Origin: Streptomyces cavernae
GTDB lineage: Bacteria > Actinomycetota > Actinomycetes > Streptomycetales > Streptomycetaceae
Direction of reading: 5' to 3'
Assembly: GCF_004023625.1 (NCBI RefSeq)
Contig: NZ_ML137708.1
Span: forward strand, 219,262-283,261
Length of the DNA stretch: 64,000 nucleotides
The position numbers and the translations under genes were made by a program. Positions 50,961 through 60,102 of the stretch are shown here, piece by piece (within the stretch, counting starts at the first letter, position 1; every line of letters begins with the position of its first letter). Below the pieces are notes generated by a model. That model saw only the letters and a list, made by a program, of their open reading frames with translations, did no database searches and was not told the DNA's origin.

Positions 50961-52211
50961 ATGTCCGTCCTGAGATCCAGGCACCTGTGTGCCGTAGCAG
51001 CCGCGGTGGTCCTCGGCATCACCGGGACCGCAGGCTCGGCCTCGGCGCAGGACGCCCCCGCCGGGCTGCGGGAGGTGATGTTCGTTGGCAACAACTGGGA
51101 CGGCACCGCGGACGTCATCAAGTCCTCCGGCGACTTTGCCAAGATCGGCCGCATCAACGTCATCCCCGACAAGGAGGAGCGACTGGCGGCGATCAACGCC
51201 AATCCCATCGCATGGGTCTACTTCATGGCCATCCGCAACGGCGTGGGCGAGGGGCACGACCAGTTCGTCGACGACATGTACTCCACGCCCGACGGCAAGT
51301 CGATGGTGGTCTCACGGCCGAGTTTCGCCGACGTCGTCTCGATCGACATCGCCACCGGGAAGATCAACTGGCGCTTCGCCGTGTCGGGTTACCGCTCCGA
51401 CCACATGGCGGTCTCACCCGACGGCACCCGGGTCGCGGTCTCCGCCTCGACGGGGAACACCGTGCATGTGCTGGACATCAAATCGGGGAAGCAGGTCGGT
51501 TCGTTCCCCACGGGTGACAAACCGCACGAGAACATCTTCTCGGGCGACGGCAAGTACATCTGGAACATGGCCATCGGCGACGTCAACACCTCGCTCGACG
51601 CCCCCTGGCTGGACTGGACGAAGGGCGACCGCAAGATCACCGTCGTCGACGCGACCACCTTCAAGCAGGTCAAGGTGATCGACATGCGGGAGCGGCTGAA
51701 CGCGATCGGGCTCACGGACTACTCCGACGCGGTCCGCCCGGCCGTCTTCAGCCCCGACGAGTCGAAGCTGTACTTCCAAGTTTCGTTCTTCAACGGCTTC
51801 TTCGAGTACGAGGTCGCCACCGACAAGATCACCCGGACGAAGACCCTGCCGAAGAACCCCGCGACGAGCGAGGACCGCACCACCTGGGTCAACGACTCAC
51901 GCCACCACGGCCTGTCGATGAGCCCGGACGGAACCAAGCTCTGCGTGGCCGGCACGATGGACGACTACGCGACCGTCGTGAACCGCGCGACCCTCCAGGA
52001 GGGCCCGCTGGTCACCGCCAGCAAGCCGTACTGGGCCACGGTCAGCGGCGACGGCAAGTCCTGTGTCGTCTCGGAGAGCGGCTCGGACCAGGTCACCGCG
52101 ATCGACTTCGCGACCGGCCGGAAGACGGTGTCGGTGCCGGTGGGCGACCACCCGCAGCGAGTGCGGCTGGCTCACGTTCCCGAGGGCTGGACCGGCCCCT
52201 CGGCGGGCTGA
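50961..52211 (+). CDS. Secreted YVTN-type beta-propeller protein
   Basis: The product is 416 residues from ATG 50961, behind GGAAGGGAA. A signal peptide ends near ASAQDA (about residue 30). The body has repeated four-strand blades with motifs SPDGTRVAVSASTGNTVHVLD, SPDESKLYF, SPDGTKLCV and SGDGKSCVV. Such propellers bind ligands or proteins; no catalytic motif is evident. An AATG block is not found. It is divergent from TetR and probably under its control. Its partner is unknown. Confidence 0.8.
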   Translation: MSVLRSRHLCAVAAAVVLGITGTAGSASAQDAPAGLREVMFVGNNWDGTADVIKSSGDFAKIGRINVIPDKEERLAAINANPIAWVYFMAIRNGVGEGHDQFVDDMYSTPDGKSMVVSRPSFADVVSIDIATGKINWRFAVSGYRSDHMAVSPDGTRVAVSASTGNTVHVLDIKSGKQVGSFPTGDKPHENIFSGDGKYIWNMAIGDVNTSLDAPWLDWTKGDRKITVVDATTFKQVKVIDMRERLNAIGLTDYSDAVRPAVFSPDESKLYFQVSFFNGFFEYEVATDKITRTKTLPKNPATSEDRTTWVNDSRHHGLSMSPDGTKLCVAGTMDDYATVVNRATLQEGPLVTASKPYWATVSGDGKSCVVSESGSDQVTAIDFATGRKTVSVPVGDHPQRVRLAHVPEGWTGPSAG

Positions 52212-52465
52212 CCCGGCGGGCCGGACCCGCGCCGACCGTCCCCGCGGGGCGGGCCACGCACCGACGTGGCCCGCCCCGCTCGCGTGTGCACCGTCGGGGC
52301 TCCGGTGCGGGAGCCGGGACGCAGGACCGCGCCCATCAGTGCCACCGGGGTGGCGCGGATGGGCGCGGGCAGGGGTGCGGCGGGCAGTGCAGTGGGGGGT
52401 GCGGCGGTCGGGCGGGGTGGGGCAGGCGGATGCGGTCTGGTGGTCGCCCGCCCCGGAGTTGGTCG
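52212..52465. other. Convergent intergenic region
   Basis: This 254-bp stretch lies between the beta-propeller and GH5 genes, which converge here. It holds no gene, only short GC-rich repeats of the type GCGGGCAGTGC. No clear hairpin terminator is seen. Confidence 0.4.
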
Positions 52466-54334
52466 TCAGCCGCGCGAGGCCGCCCAGGCCGACAGTTCCG
52501 ACTTCGCCGCCGCCAGCAGGCTCGCGGACGGGTTGGTGGCGCCGTTGGTGACCAGGGCGTAGTGCAGGGTCCCGGAGTCCGCCGCCGTCAGCAGCAGGCG
52601 TCGACTGCCCGTGCCACCCGGCTCGGCCGCCACCGCGACCGGGGTCGTCCCCCTGCTGTACGCGGGCAGTCCCGCCGTGGTGCCCAGGTCCGAGACCACC
52701 GTGGTGGAGGCGGTCGGGAAGGAGGCCGGGAGGTGCAGTTCGGTGGGTGCCTGGCTGCCGTTGGAACGCCACATCAGCAGCCCGTACTGGCCCGAGCCGA
52801 CCAGCTGGGCCACGTTCGGCAGACTGCTCGGGACCGGGTTCCAGGTCAGGGTGGTGGAGCCGTCCCGGGAGCGGTCCTCGTAGGTGAAGGCGACCGTCCT
52901 GCCCGCCGTGGCGCTCGGGTAGAGACGGTCCAGCAGGCGGGCGTCCTGGCGCAGGACCGCCGTGCCGGAGTCGTTGAGTTCCACCGCCGACAGGTCCTCG
53001 TCGTTCCAGGCGTCGCCTTCGGTGAGGACTTTGTCGGGGTTGTCGTTCATCAGCTCGTGGTGGCGTCCGTTGTAGATGTCCCACTGCCATTGCGAACCGG
53101 ACAGGACGGGGCCGCCCTGGGTCGGCTTTGACCACCAACTGGCACCCGGCACCCGGGAGTCGAGCGCCTGGTACATCGCCTTGAGGACCGTCGGCGCCTT
53201 GTCGGAGACCGAGCCGGCAAGCGGGTGCCCGAACTCGCTGATGATCGCGGCCGTCGACGCGGCCGAGGCCCGGTCGCGCACGGTCCCGAAGTCGCCCGAG
53301 TACTGGCCGTCGCCCGCCTTGCCCCACATGAAGATGCCGGAGATCGCCTTCTGGTCGTAGAAGTGCGTGTTGAAGACGTAGCGCGGGCCGAGCGTGCCCG
53401 CGTCCAGCAACCCGCCCTCCTGCTTCTGGAAGTCGAGGTTGGCGTTCCAGAAGAGGTTGGGCTCCACGAAGGCGGGCTTGTCCTTCCAGCCCGCCGCGTC
53501 CATCCGGGCGCGGAACTTCTGGTAGAAGGGCCAGAGGATGTCCTTCTCCCAGGCCCGGCTGGTCTGCCCGGAGTCGTAGCTGCCGGCGTGCGGCTCATTG
53601 TAGGGGTCGAAGCCGGCCACGCCCGCGAACTCCTGGGCGTCCAGGTTCTGGGCGAGATATGCCATGGTGCGCTGGGCGGTGGTCAGGAAGGCGTCCTGGA
53701 TACCACCGACGTTGTGCCAGAAGTCGTGGGACGCCCGCTTGACGGCCTCGTTCTGGGTGATGTTCTGCCCCCAGAAGAGGCAGATCCCGCAGCTCTCCTG
53801 AGGGTAGTCACCGGCCTCGACCACCCACTTGGGAGCGCCGTCACCGGTGTACCAGCTGCCCTTGTTGAACAGGTAGCGCGAGAACAGGTCTTGGTGGAAG
53901 TCGGGGTAGACCCGGATCCCCGCGTCCAGGAAGGCGCGGATCTGTTCGGTGACGGCGGCGAGATAGGTGGTGTCGACCTGGCCGCGCACCGGCTCGGCGT
54001 GCGCCCAGGAGAGCAGGAAACGAACGGAGTTGCCGCCGCCGAGGGCGCGCAGCGCGGTCGCCGACTTCTTGGCGTCGGCGACGGAGGCGAACGGCAGTCC
54101 GTCGTTCTCCTCCAGCTTCGTCTCGCCGGAGACGTTGTAGCCGCGCAGGACGACCTCGCGGCCGAGGCCGTCGACGAACCGGCCGTCGCGCACGGTGAGG
54201 GTGGTGGCGGTCGTCCCGTCGAACCAGAGGGAGTCGGGGAGATCCGCGGCGGACGCGGGCGGTACGCCCGTCGCCGTGAGGAGACCGGTGAGCAGCACGA
54301 GGGGGCCGAGCAGGCGGGCACGGGACTTCGACAT
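52466..54334 (-). CDS. Secreted GH5-family glycoside hydrolase (endoglycoceramidase-like)
   Basis: The product is 622 residues. The ATG at 54332-54334 is preferred to GTG 54340; both have weak ribosome sites. A signal peptide ends in PPASAADL. The barrel has the acid/base Glu in GFDPYNEPH (about 248) and the nucleophile Glu in AIISEFGHP (about 366), as in GH5 endoglycoceramidases and related cellulase-fold enzymes. A beta-sandwich C-terminal domain (about 480-620) follows. It should cleave exported or host-type glycolipids or glycans, so the substrate name is tentative. Confidence 0.85.
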   Translation of the reverse strand: MSKSRARLLGPLVLLTGLLTATGVPPASAADLPDSLWFDGTTATTLTVRDGRFVDGLGREVVLRGYNVSGETKLEENDGLPFASVADAKKSATALRALGGGNSVRFLLSWAHAEPVRGQVDTTYLAAVTEQIRAFLDAGIRVYPDFHQDLFSRYLFNKGSWYTGDGAPKWVVEAGDYPQESCGICLFWGQNITQNEAVKRASHDFWHNVGGIQDAFLTTAQRTMAYLAQNLDAQEFAGVAGFDPYNEPHAGSYDSGQTSRAWEKDILWPFYQKFRARMDAAGWKDKPAFVEPNLFWNANLDFQKQEGGLLDAGTLGPRYVFNTHFYDQKAISGIFMWGKAGDGQYSGDFGTVRDRASAASTAAIISEFGHPLAGSVSDKAPTVLKAMYQALDSRVPGASWWSKPTQGGPVLSGSQWQWDIYNGRHHELMNDNPDKVLTEGDAWNDEDLSAVELNDSGTAVLRQDARLLDRLYPSATAGRTVAFTYEDRSRDGSTTLTWNPVPSSLPNVAQLVGSGQYGLLMWRSNGSQAPTELHLPASFPTASTTVVSDLGTTAGLPAYSRGTTPVAVAAEPGGTGSRRLLLTAADSGTLHYALVTNGATNPSASLLAAAKSELSAWAASRG

Positions 54335-54483
54335 GCTCACAACAGTCAGGGCTGCACCAAGAGACCGTCAAGACTTATGACTGCTGAGTAAGTTTCACAT
54401 TTTGGAGCCGAGCGGTTCACACCCGGCGTGTCATCTGTCCGCGCGCGCCCGACAGCCACGGCAAGAGCGACTCGTCGGGCCGC

Positions 54484-56265
54484 TCACTCCCCGTTGGGCA
54501 TCGTCTTGGTCACCTTGCCTTGCCGGTCCGCCTCGAGGTAGCCGGTCTGCCCGTACTCATTGCTCAGGTAGACCGCGAAGCCCAGCTTGGTGCCCAGGAA
54601 CTGGCCCTCCTGACGGAGCAGGAGGTAACGGGTCGTCGGGTCGTCGACGTTCAGCTTCTTCTCCGCCTGCTTCAGCAGGGAGGGGACGGCGTCCCAGTTG
54701 AAGCCCTTGAGGCTCACAGGCTTATCGTCGCCGATCAGTGACCCGCTGATGATGCCCTGCTCCACACCGCGGCCCACGAAGTAGGTATAGGTGTCGTACT
54801 TGGTGCGGCTGCCCTCGACCATGACGGACGCCGACACGTGTTCCGGATACACGGTGAGGTCGCCGTACATGTTCCGGCCCGACTCCTTCTCGATGGCCTT
54901 GAGCGCCGTCCGGATGCCGTCGGGGGTGAGCAGGTCTTCCGCTGCCGCCTCCTCTTCCTCGGGCGTCTCCGCTCCGGCAACGGTTGCCGTCGCTGCCGGG
55001 GTCGTGGACGTCGTCCGGCTCGGTGTCGCCACGGTGTCCGGGGAAGTCTTCGCACCGTTCGCCCCGTCCCCTGGCAGCAACTGCCAGAGCAGTCCGCCGG
55101 CCAGGACCACGGCGGCGGCGGAGGACACCACCGCCAGGCTTCGCGCACTTCGGCCCGGCCGCCGTGGGCTCGGGTCACCTTTGTGGGGAGCGGGCCCGGG
55201 CGCACCCGGGTAAGCGGGTACCCCCGGAGGCCCGAACCCTGGCGGCACGGCATCGGAGGGCACTGTGGACGGCGGCCCGAACTCCGATGGCACCGCGTCC
55301 CTGGGTCCCCAGGTCTGATGCCCCGTCATATGCCCTGAGGTCGACGGACCCGTGGCGAACGTGTTCGGTGCGGGCATCGGAGGTGGCGGCGCGAGCGGGT
55401 AGGACGTGGGGGCGGCCGGTGGCGTGTCGGCCTCCGCGGCGGCGAGCATCCGGTCCACCGTCTCCGCGTCCGGGCGCGCCACCGGGTCCCTGACCAGCAC
55501 CTGGGTCAGCACGGCGGTCAGGGGTCCGGCCTGGGCCGGGGGCGGTACGTCGTCGTAGAGGACGGCCGCCAGCGTGGCCAGCGTCGTCCCTCTGCGCAGT
55601 GGGTGGTGACCCTCGACCGCCGCGTACAGCATCATCGCCAGGGACCACAGATCCGCCTCGGGACCGCCTGGGTTGCCCGCGACACGCTCCGGCGCCATGT
55701 AGTCGGGGGTGCCGATGATCGCGCCGGTGGCCGTGAGCGTCGAGGAGCCCCGCACCGCGGCGATACCGAAGTCCGTGAGGACGGGCCGACCGTCGCGGCG
55801 CAGCAGCACGTTGGCGGGCTTGACGTCGCGGTGTTCGACGCCCGCGGCATGGGCGGCGCGCAGCGCGGCGAGCACTTCGCGGCCGAGGCGGGCGGCCTCG
55901 ACGGGAGCCATCCGTCCGCGCCCGAGGCGGTCGGCGAGCGAGCCGCCCTCGACGAGTTCCATGACGATCCACGGATTGGTGCCCGCGCCGTTGTCGACGA
56001 TGTGATAGATGGTCACGACGTTCGGATGGTCGACCCTGGCGAGGGCACGGGCCTCGCGCAGGACGCGCTCCCGCAGCGTCCGCGCGCCGTCGGGATCGTA
56101 CTCGGCGAGATCGATGTCCGGCGGCCGTACCTCCTTGATGGCCACGCTCCGCTGCAACACGAGATCGCGGGCACGCCACACCGTGCCCATCCCGCCGCCC
56201 CCGAGCCGCGCCTCCAACTCGAAGCGCCCGTCGACGATCCGTCTGCCGCTTTCCGCGTCATTCAT
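54484..56265 (-). CDS. Membrane Ser/Thr protein kinase (PknB-like)
   Basis: The product is 593 residues. The kinase domain (about 13-280) is complete: GGGGMGTVW, ATP-binding Lys44 in VAIKEV, Asp147 in HRDVKPAN and DFG at 165-167. A long Pro/Gly-rich stretch (about 285-375) leads to a membrane helix (about 385-405) and an extracytoplasmic Thr/Glu-rich linker and domain (about 410-593). The start at 56263-56265 has no clear ribosome site; TATCCT lies just upstream on the same strand, so a leaderless transcript is possible. It should sense an external cue and phosphorylate cytoplasmic proteins. Confidence 0.93.
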   Translation of the reverse strand: MNDAESGRRIVDGRFELEARLGGGGMGTVWRARDLVLQRSVAIKEVRPPDIDLAEYDPDGARTLRERVLREARALARVDHPNVVTIYHIVDNGAGTNPWIVMELVEGGSLADRLGRGRMAPVEAARLGREVLAALRAAHAAGVEHRDVKPANVLLRRDGRPVLTDFGIAAVRGSSTLTATGAIIGTPDYMAPERVAGNPGGPEADLWSLAMMLYAAVEGHHPLRRGTTLATLAAVLYDDVPPPAQAGPLTAVLTQVLVRDPVARPDAETVDRMLAAAEADTPPAAPTSYPLAPPPPMPAPNTFATGPSTSGHMTGHQTWGPRDAVPSEFGPPSTVPSDAVPPGFGPPGVPAYPGAPGPAPHKGDPSPRRPGRSARSLAVVSSAAAVVLAGGLLWQLLPGDGANGAKTSPDTVATPSRTTSTTPAATATVAGAETPEEEEAAAEDLLTPDGIRTALKAIEKESGRNMYGDLTVYPEHVSASVMVEGSRTKYDTYTYFVGRGVEQGIISGSLIGDDKPVSLKGFNWDAVPSLLKQAEKKLNVDDPTTRYLLLRQEGQFLGTKLGFAVYLSNEYGQTGYLEADRQGKVTKTMPNGE

Positions 56266-56469
56266 GCCATGGAGGATAGAGGGCGACAAAAGCACGCAAC
56301 GCGCGAGGTCGTCCGTCATGCCGGTAAGGCCGGACGGGATGTGCGTCCTGGCCTCGTGGCGCCGGAGCACAGGCATTGAACGACGCGTACCCGCCCGCGG
56401 TGACAGGGAGCGCGATCTGCTCACAGGTCCGTCGCGGCCGAACACTCCTCCGCCGACCGCGACCCCCCC

Positions 56470-56475
56470 TATAGT
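56470..56475 (+). promoter_or_regulatory. -10 hexamer for a leaderless phosphodiesterase transcript
   Basis: TATAGT lies 6 nt before the ATG at 56482, with no space for a ribosome site. This spacing implies transcription starting at the start codon. Confidence 0.55.
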
Positions 56476-56481
56476 CATGCC

Positions 56482-57441
56482 ATGTTCCCCACCCACGAAG
56501 CCTCCCCGCGTTCCCCGGACTTGGGCACGCACGGCCGGGTTCTCGTGGTCGGGATGGACGGGTTGCGCTACGACCGGCTGACCCGATCGCCGTCCGTGGC
56601 GCCCGTGCTGCACGCCCTGATGGCCTCCGGCGCCCACGGCACCAGCCTGTTGCCCTACGGCGAGGCGGACGGCCGGGCCGAGAACGGCCCGACGACCAGC
56701 ATGGCGTACACCGACTCCGGGCCCGGCTGGTCGAGCCTGCTCACCGGGGTGTGGCCCGACCGGCACGGGGTGACCGGCAACGACTTCAAGGGTGCCGACT
56801 ACGACCGTTACCCGGACTTCCTCACCCGCGCGGCCACCGTCCGGCCCGGTCTGCGCACCGCGGCCGCGGTGTCCTGGCCGGAGTTGGTCCGGCGCGGCAC
56901 GCTCGGCCCGTCCATCGGAGACCTGGTGTACTACGACGGCGAACGCGACGGCTACGGCGCCGCGGACGCCCTCGTCGCCCACACCGCCGCGCGGTGGCTC
57001 GCCGACGGCGACCCGGACGTCGTGTTCGTGTACTTCGGCGCGACCGACGAAGCCGGTCACGGCCGGGGCCCGCTCAGCACCGCCTACGACCAGTCGCTGC
57101 TGGCCCAGGATGCCCACCTCGGCCGTCTGCTGAAGGCGATCGAGGGCCGGCGCTCGCGCCCCGGCCACGCCGCCGAACGCTGGACCGTGCTGATCACCAC
57201 GGACCACGGCCATCTCGACGCGGGCGGCCACGGCGGCGACAGCCACGTCGAGCGGCAGGTCTTCGTCATCCTCTCCGAAGCCGGTGCGCCCGGCGGGACC
57301 CGGCTCGCCGATCCGCGTCTCATCGACATCGCCCCCACCGTCCTGGACCGCCTCGGCATCGGCCCCGACGCCCACCGGGACCTGCCGGGCCGGATCCTGC
57401 CCCGACCCGCCACTCCGCCCGGAAGCACCCAACTCCCCTGA
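56482..57441 (+). CDS. Alkaline-phosphatase-superfamily phosphodiesterase/nucleotide pyrophosphatase
   Basis: The product is 319 residues. Metal-site motifs of the NPP-type superfamily are present: VVGMDGLRYDRL near the N-terminus, DSGPGWSSLLTGVWPDRHGVTGNDF, a central FVYFGATDEAGHG and ITTDHGHLDAGGHGGDSHVE. It should hydrolyse phosphodiester or pyrophosphate bonds, probably in the cytoplasm since no signal peptide is seen. It is divergent from the Ser/Thr kinase gene and read leaderless. Confidence 0.85.
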   Translation: MFPTHEASPRSPDLGTHGRVLVVGMDGLRYDRLTRSPSVAPVLHALMASGAHGTSLLPYGEADGRAENGPTTSMAYTDSGPGWSSLLTGVWPDRHGVTGNDFKGADYDRYPDFLTRAATVRPGLRTAAAVSWPELVRRGTLGPSIGDLVYYDGERDGYGAADALVAHTAARWLADGDPDVVFVYFGATDEAGHGRGPLSTAYDQSLLAQDAHLGRLLKAIEGRRSRPGHAAERWTVLITTDHGHLDAGGHGGDSHVERQVFVILSEAGAPGGTRLADPRLIDIAPTVLDRLGIGPDAHRDLPGRILPRPATPPGSTQLP

Positions 57442-57478
57442 TAGCGTCGGTCGTTGTCGAGGGGAGCGACGACCACAC

Positions 57479-58342
57479 ATGACGGAGCCACAACCGCACA
57501 CGGCATCCACCACCTTTCGTATCGGCGGGGACCTGGAAGTAGGGCGGCTCGGGTTCGGGGCGATGCACCTGCCGACCGAACCGGGTCCCGTCCGGGACAC
57601 CTCCCTCGCGGTCGCCCGGCGGGCCGTCGAGCTGGGCGTCACCCTGATCGACACCGCGTACCTGTACGGCGGGGGAGCCAACGAGGAACTCCTCGCCGAG
57701 GCCCTGCACCCCTATCCGGACGATCTGCTGGTCACCACCAAGGTCGGAGTCGCCCGATCGGGCCCTGGGGGCGAGTGGAAGCTCGACGGGCGGCCGGCCG
57801 TCCTGCGCGACCAGGTCGAGCGGGCGCTGCGGCGACTGCGGGTCGAGCGCATCGAGTTGCTCCAGTTGCACCGCATCGATCCGGACACGCCGCTCGCCGA
57901 CCAGCTCGGAACGCTGCGGGACCTGCGGACCGAGGGCAAGATCGGCCGGATCGGACTGTCCGAGGTCACCGTCGACGAGCTCGACCGGGCGCGGGAGATC
58001 GTCGACGTCGCGAGCGTCCAGAACCGCTACAACATGCTCGACCGCGAGCACGAGCCCGTGCTCGCGGCGTGCGAGGCGGCGGGGATCGCGTTCCTGCCGT
58101 GGCGGCCCGTCGCCTGGGGGGACGCGGGGGCGACGGCCGAGGTCGCCGCTGTGGCGGCCGAGCTCGACGCGACCCCCACACAGATCGCGCTCGCCTGGCT
58201 CCTCGGCCACTCCCCGGTCATGCTCCCCATCCCGGGCACCGCGCGGATGGCACACCTGGAGGAGAACCTCGCCGCGGGCCGGATCCACCTGACTCCGGCC
58301 CACCGTGCCCGCCTCGACCGACTGCCCCGGAGCAGCGTCTGA
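57479..58342 (+). CDS. Aldo/keto reductase
   Basis: The product is 287 residues from ATG 57479. It has the AKR fold with VGRLGFGAMHLPTEPG, the catalytic Tyr in DTAYLYGGGANEE, the Lys in VTTKVGVA and the His in LQLHRIDPDTP. The NADPH-binding end is PIPGTARMAHLEENL. It reduces carbonyls with NADPH. It lies 37 bp after the phosphodiesterase gene but with GGGGAG some 13 nt before the start, so coupling is uncertain. The substrate is unassigned. Confidence 0.9.
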   Translation: MTEPQPHTASTTFRIGGDLEVGRLGFGAMHLPTEPGPVRDTSLAVARRAVELGVTLIDTAYLYGGGANEELLAEALHPYPDDLLVTTKVGVARSGPGGEWKLDGRPAVLRDQVERALRRLRVERIELLQLHRIDPDTPLADQLGTLRDLRTEGKIGRIGLSEVTVDELDRAREIVDVASVQNRYNMLDREHEPVLAACEAAGIAFLPWRPVAWGDAGATAEVAAVAAELDATPTQIALAWLLGHSPVMLPIPGTARMAHLEENLAAGRIHLTPAHRARLDRLPRSSV

Positions 58343-58616
58343 GCGCCCGGGAACGTGTCCCGCAACCATCCACCGGCAGGCGTCGTCGGCGTACTGCCCG
58401 CCAGTCGCCCTTCCCGCTGAGCGTGGCCGCCCTGCCGAGCATGTCCGTGCCGGTGGCCGGTGCCCTCGCCGGGACCTGCCTGCACGAGATCCGCTGACGG
58501 GCTCCACGCGACCCTCTCGCCCGGAACCGGCCCGACGGGTAGCGTGCGGCTGACCGGGCAGGCGGGCCATCAGAGCTCGTGATCCCGTAGTCAGGCTCCG
58601 CAGAGAGGCATCGGAG

Positions 58617-59963
58617 ATGGACACACCGAACATAGTGATCGTCGGCGGCGGGTTCGCCGGGGTCGAGTGCGCCCGCGGCCTCGAGCGGCGGCTCGCCCCG
58701 GGCCGGGCGCGGGTCACCCTCGTCAGTCCCACCGGCTACCAGCTCTACCTCCCGCTGCTGCCGCAGGTGGCGGCCGGTGTCATCACCCCGCAGTCGGTGG
58801 CGCCCTCGCTGCGCCGCATCCTGCGCCGTACGGCCATCATGCCGGGCGGGGTGATCGGCGTGGACCCGCACTCCAAGGTGTGCGTGGTCCGCAAGATCAC
58901 CGGAGAGCTGGTGGACCTGCCGTACGACTACCTGGTCCTCACGCCGGGCAGTGTCACCCGCACCTTCGACATTCCCGGTCTGCTGGACGAGGCGCGGGGC
59001 ATGAAGACGCTCGCGCAGGCGGTGTACCTGCGCGACCACGTCATCGCCCAGCTCGACCTGGCGGCGGCGACCCAGGACGCCGACGAGCGGGCGGCGCGGC
59101 TGCAGTTCGTGGTCGTGGGCGGCGGTTACGCGGGCACCGAGACGGCCGCCTGTCTGCAGCGACTGACCAGCGCGGCGGCCAAGCGCTACCACCCCCGGCT
59201 GGACCCGGGTCTGATCAAGTGGCATCTGCTCGACGTCGCCCCCAAGCTGCTGCCCGAACTCGGCGAGAAACTGGGCGCGACGGCGCTGCGCATGCTGAGC
59301 GGGCGCGGGGTGGAGATCTCGCTCGGTACGTCGGTCTCGTCGGTGACCGAGGACAAGATCACCCTGACCGACGGCCGGGTGCTGTCCTCGCGGACGCTGA
59401 TCTGGACGGCCGGAGTGGCGGCCAGTCCGCTCGTCACCTCGCTCGGCACCCAGACGGTTCGCGGCCGGGTCGCCACCGATGCCGACTTCCGGATTCCGGG
59501 ACTGGACGGGGTGTTCGCGCTCGGTGACGCGGCGGCCGTGCCCGATCTGTCCAAGGAGGACGGCTCGTACTGCGCGCCCACCGCGCAGCATGCGATGCGC
59601 CAGGGCAAGCACGCGGCCCGCAATCTCGCCAACCTGCTGGGCGGTCGGCCGCTGGAGCCGTACCGGCACAAGGACATGGGTCTGGTCGTCGACCTCGGTG
59701 GCACCGACGCCGTCTCCAAGCCGCTCGGGGTGGGGCTGAAGGGCGTACCCGCACAGGTGGTGGCCCGCGGCTACCACCTGTTCGCACTGCGCACGGGTGC
59801 CGCCCGCTTCCGTACCGGAGCGAACTGGTTCCTCAACTCCGTTGCGGGGGACGACTTCGTGCGGACGGGCTTCCTCGCGGACAAGAAGGGTGCGCTGCGG
59901 GACTTCGAGCAGACGGATGTGTACCTGAGCCCGGAGGAGGTGGCAGCGCGGACACGGAGTTAG
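58617..59963 (+). CDS. Type II NADH dehydrogenase (FAD-dependent)
   Basis: The product is 448 residues from ATG 58617, with GAGAGG 8 nt upstream. Two dinucleotide folds are present: NIVIVGGGFAGVECARGL for FAD and LQFVVVGGGYAGTETAACL for NADH. Motifs QLYLPLLPQVAAG and GVFALGDAAAVPD are typical of NDH-2. The C-terminal membrane-association segment lies within about 390-440. It passes electrons from NADH to quinone without pumping protons. It is a single gene. Confidence 0.93.
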   Translation: MDTPNIVIVGGGFAGVECARGLERRLAPGRARVTLVSPTGYQLYLPLLPQVAAGVITPQSVAPSLRRILRRTAIMPGGVIGVDPHSKVCVVRKITGELVDLPYDYLVLTPGSVTRTFDIPGLLDEARGMKTLAQAVYLRDHVIAQLDLAAATQDADERAARLQFVVVGGGYAGTETAACLQRLTSAAAKRYHPRLDPGLIKWHLLDVAPKLLPELGEKLGATALRMLSGRGVEISLGTSVSSVTEDKITLTDGRVLSSRTLIWTAGVAASPLVTSLGTQTVRGRVATDADFRIPGLDGVFALGDAAAVPDLSKEDGSYCAPTAQHAMRQGKHAARNLANLLGGRPLEPYRHKDMGLVVDLGGTDAVSKPLGVGLKGVPAQVVARGYHLFALRTGAARFRTGANWFLNSVAGDDFVRTGFLADKKGALRDFEQTDVYLSPEEVAARTRS

Positions 59964-60102
59964 GGGTGTTTGGAAGTCCCGCACAGCACCCCATAGGTGT
60001 CCGGACCCGATCACCTAACGAAGGCCGCGCCGTCCGGTTCCATAACGGGCCCAAGGACGCGCGGCCTCGGCCACCTGGCGCCGCGGTGCGCGGGCGGTCC
60101 GG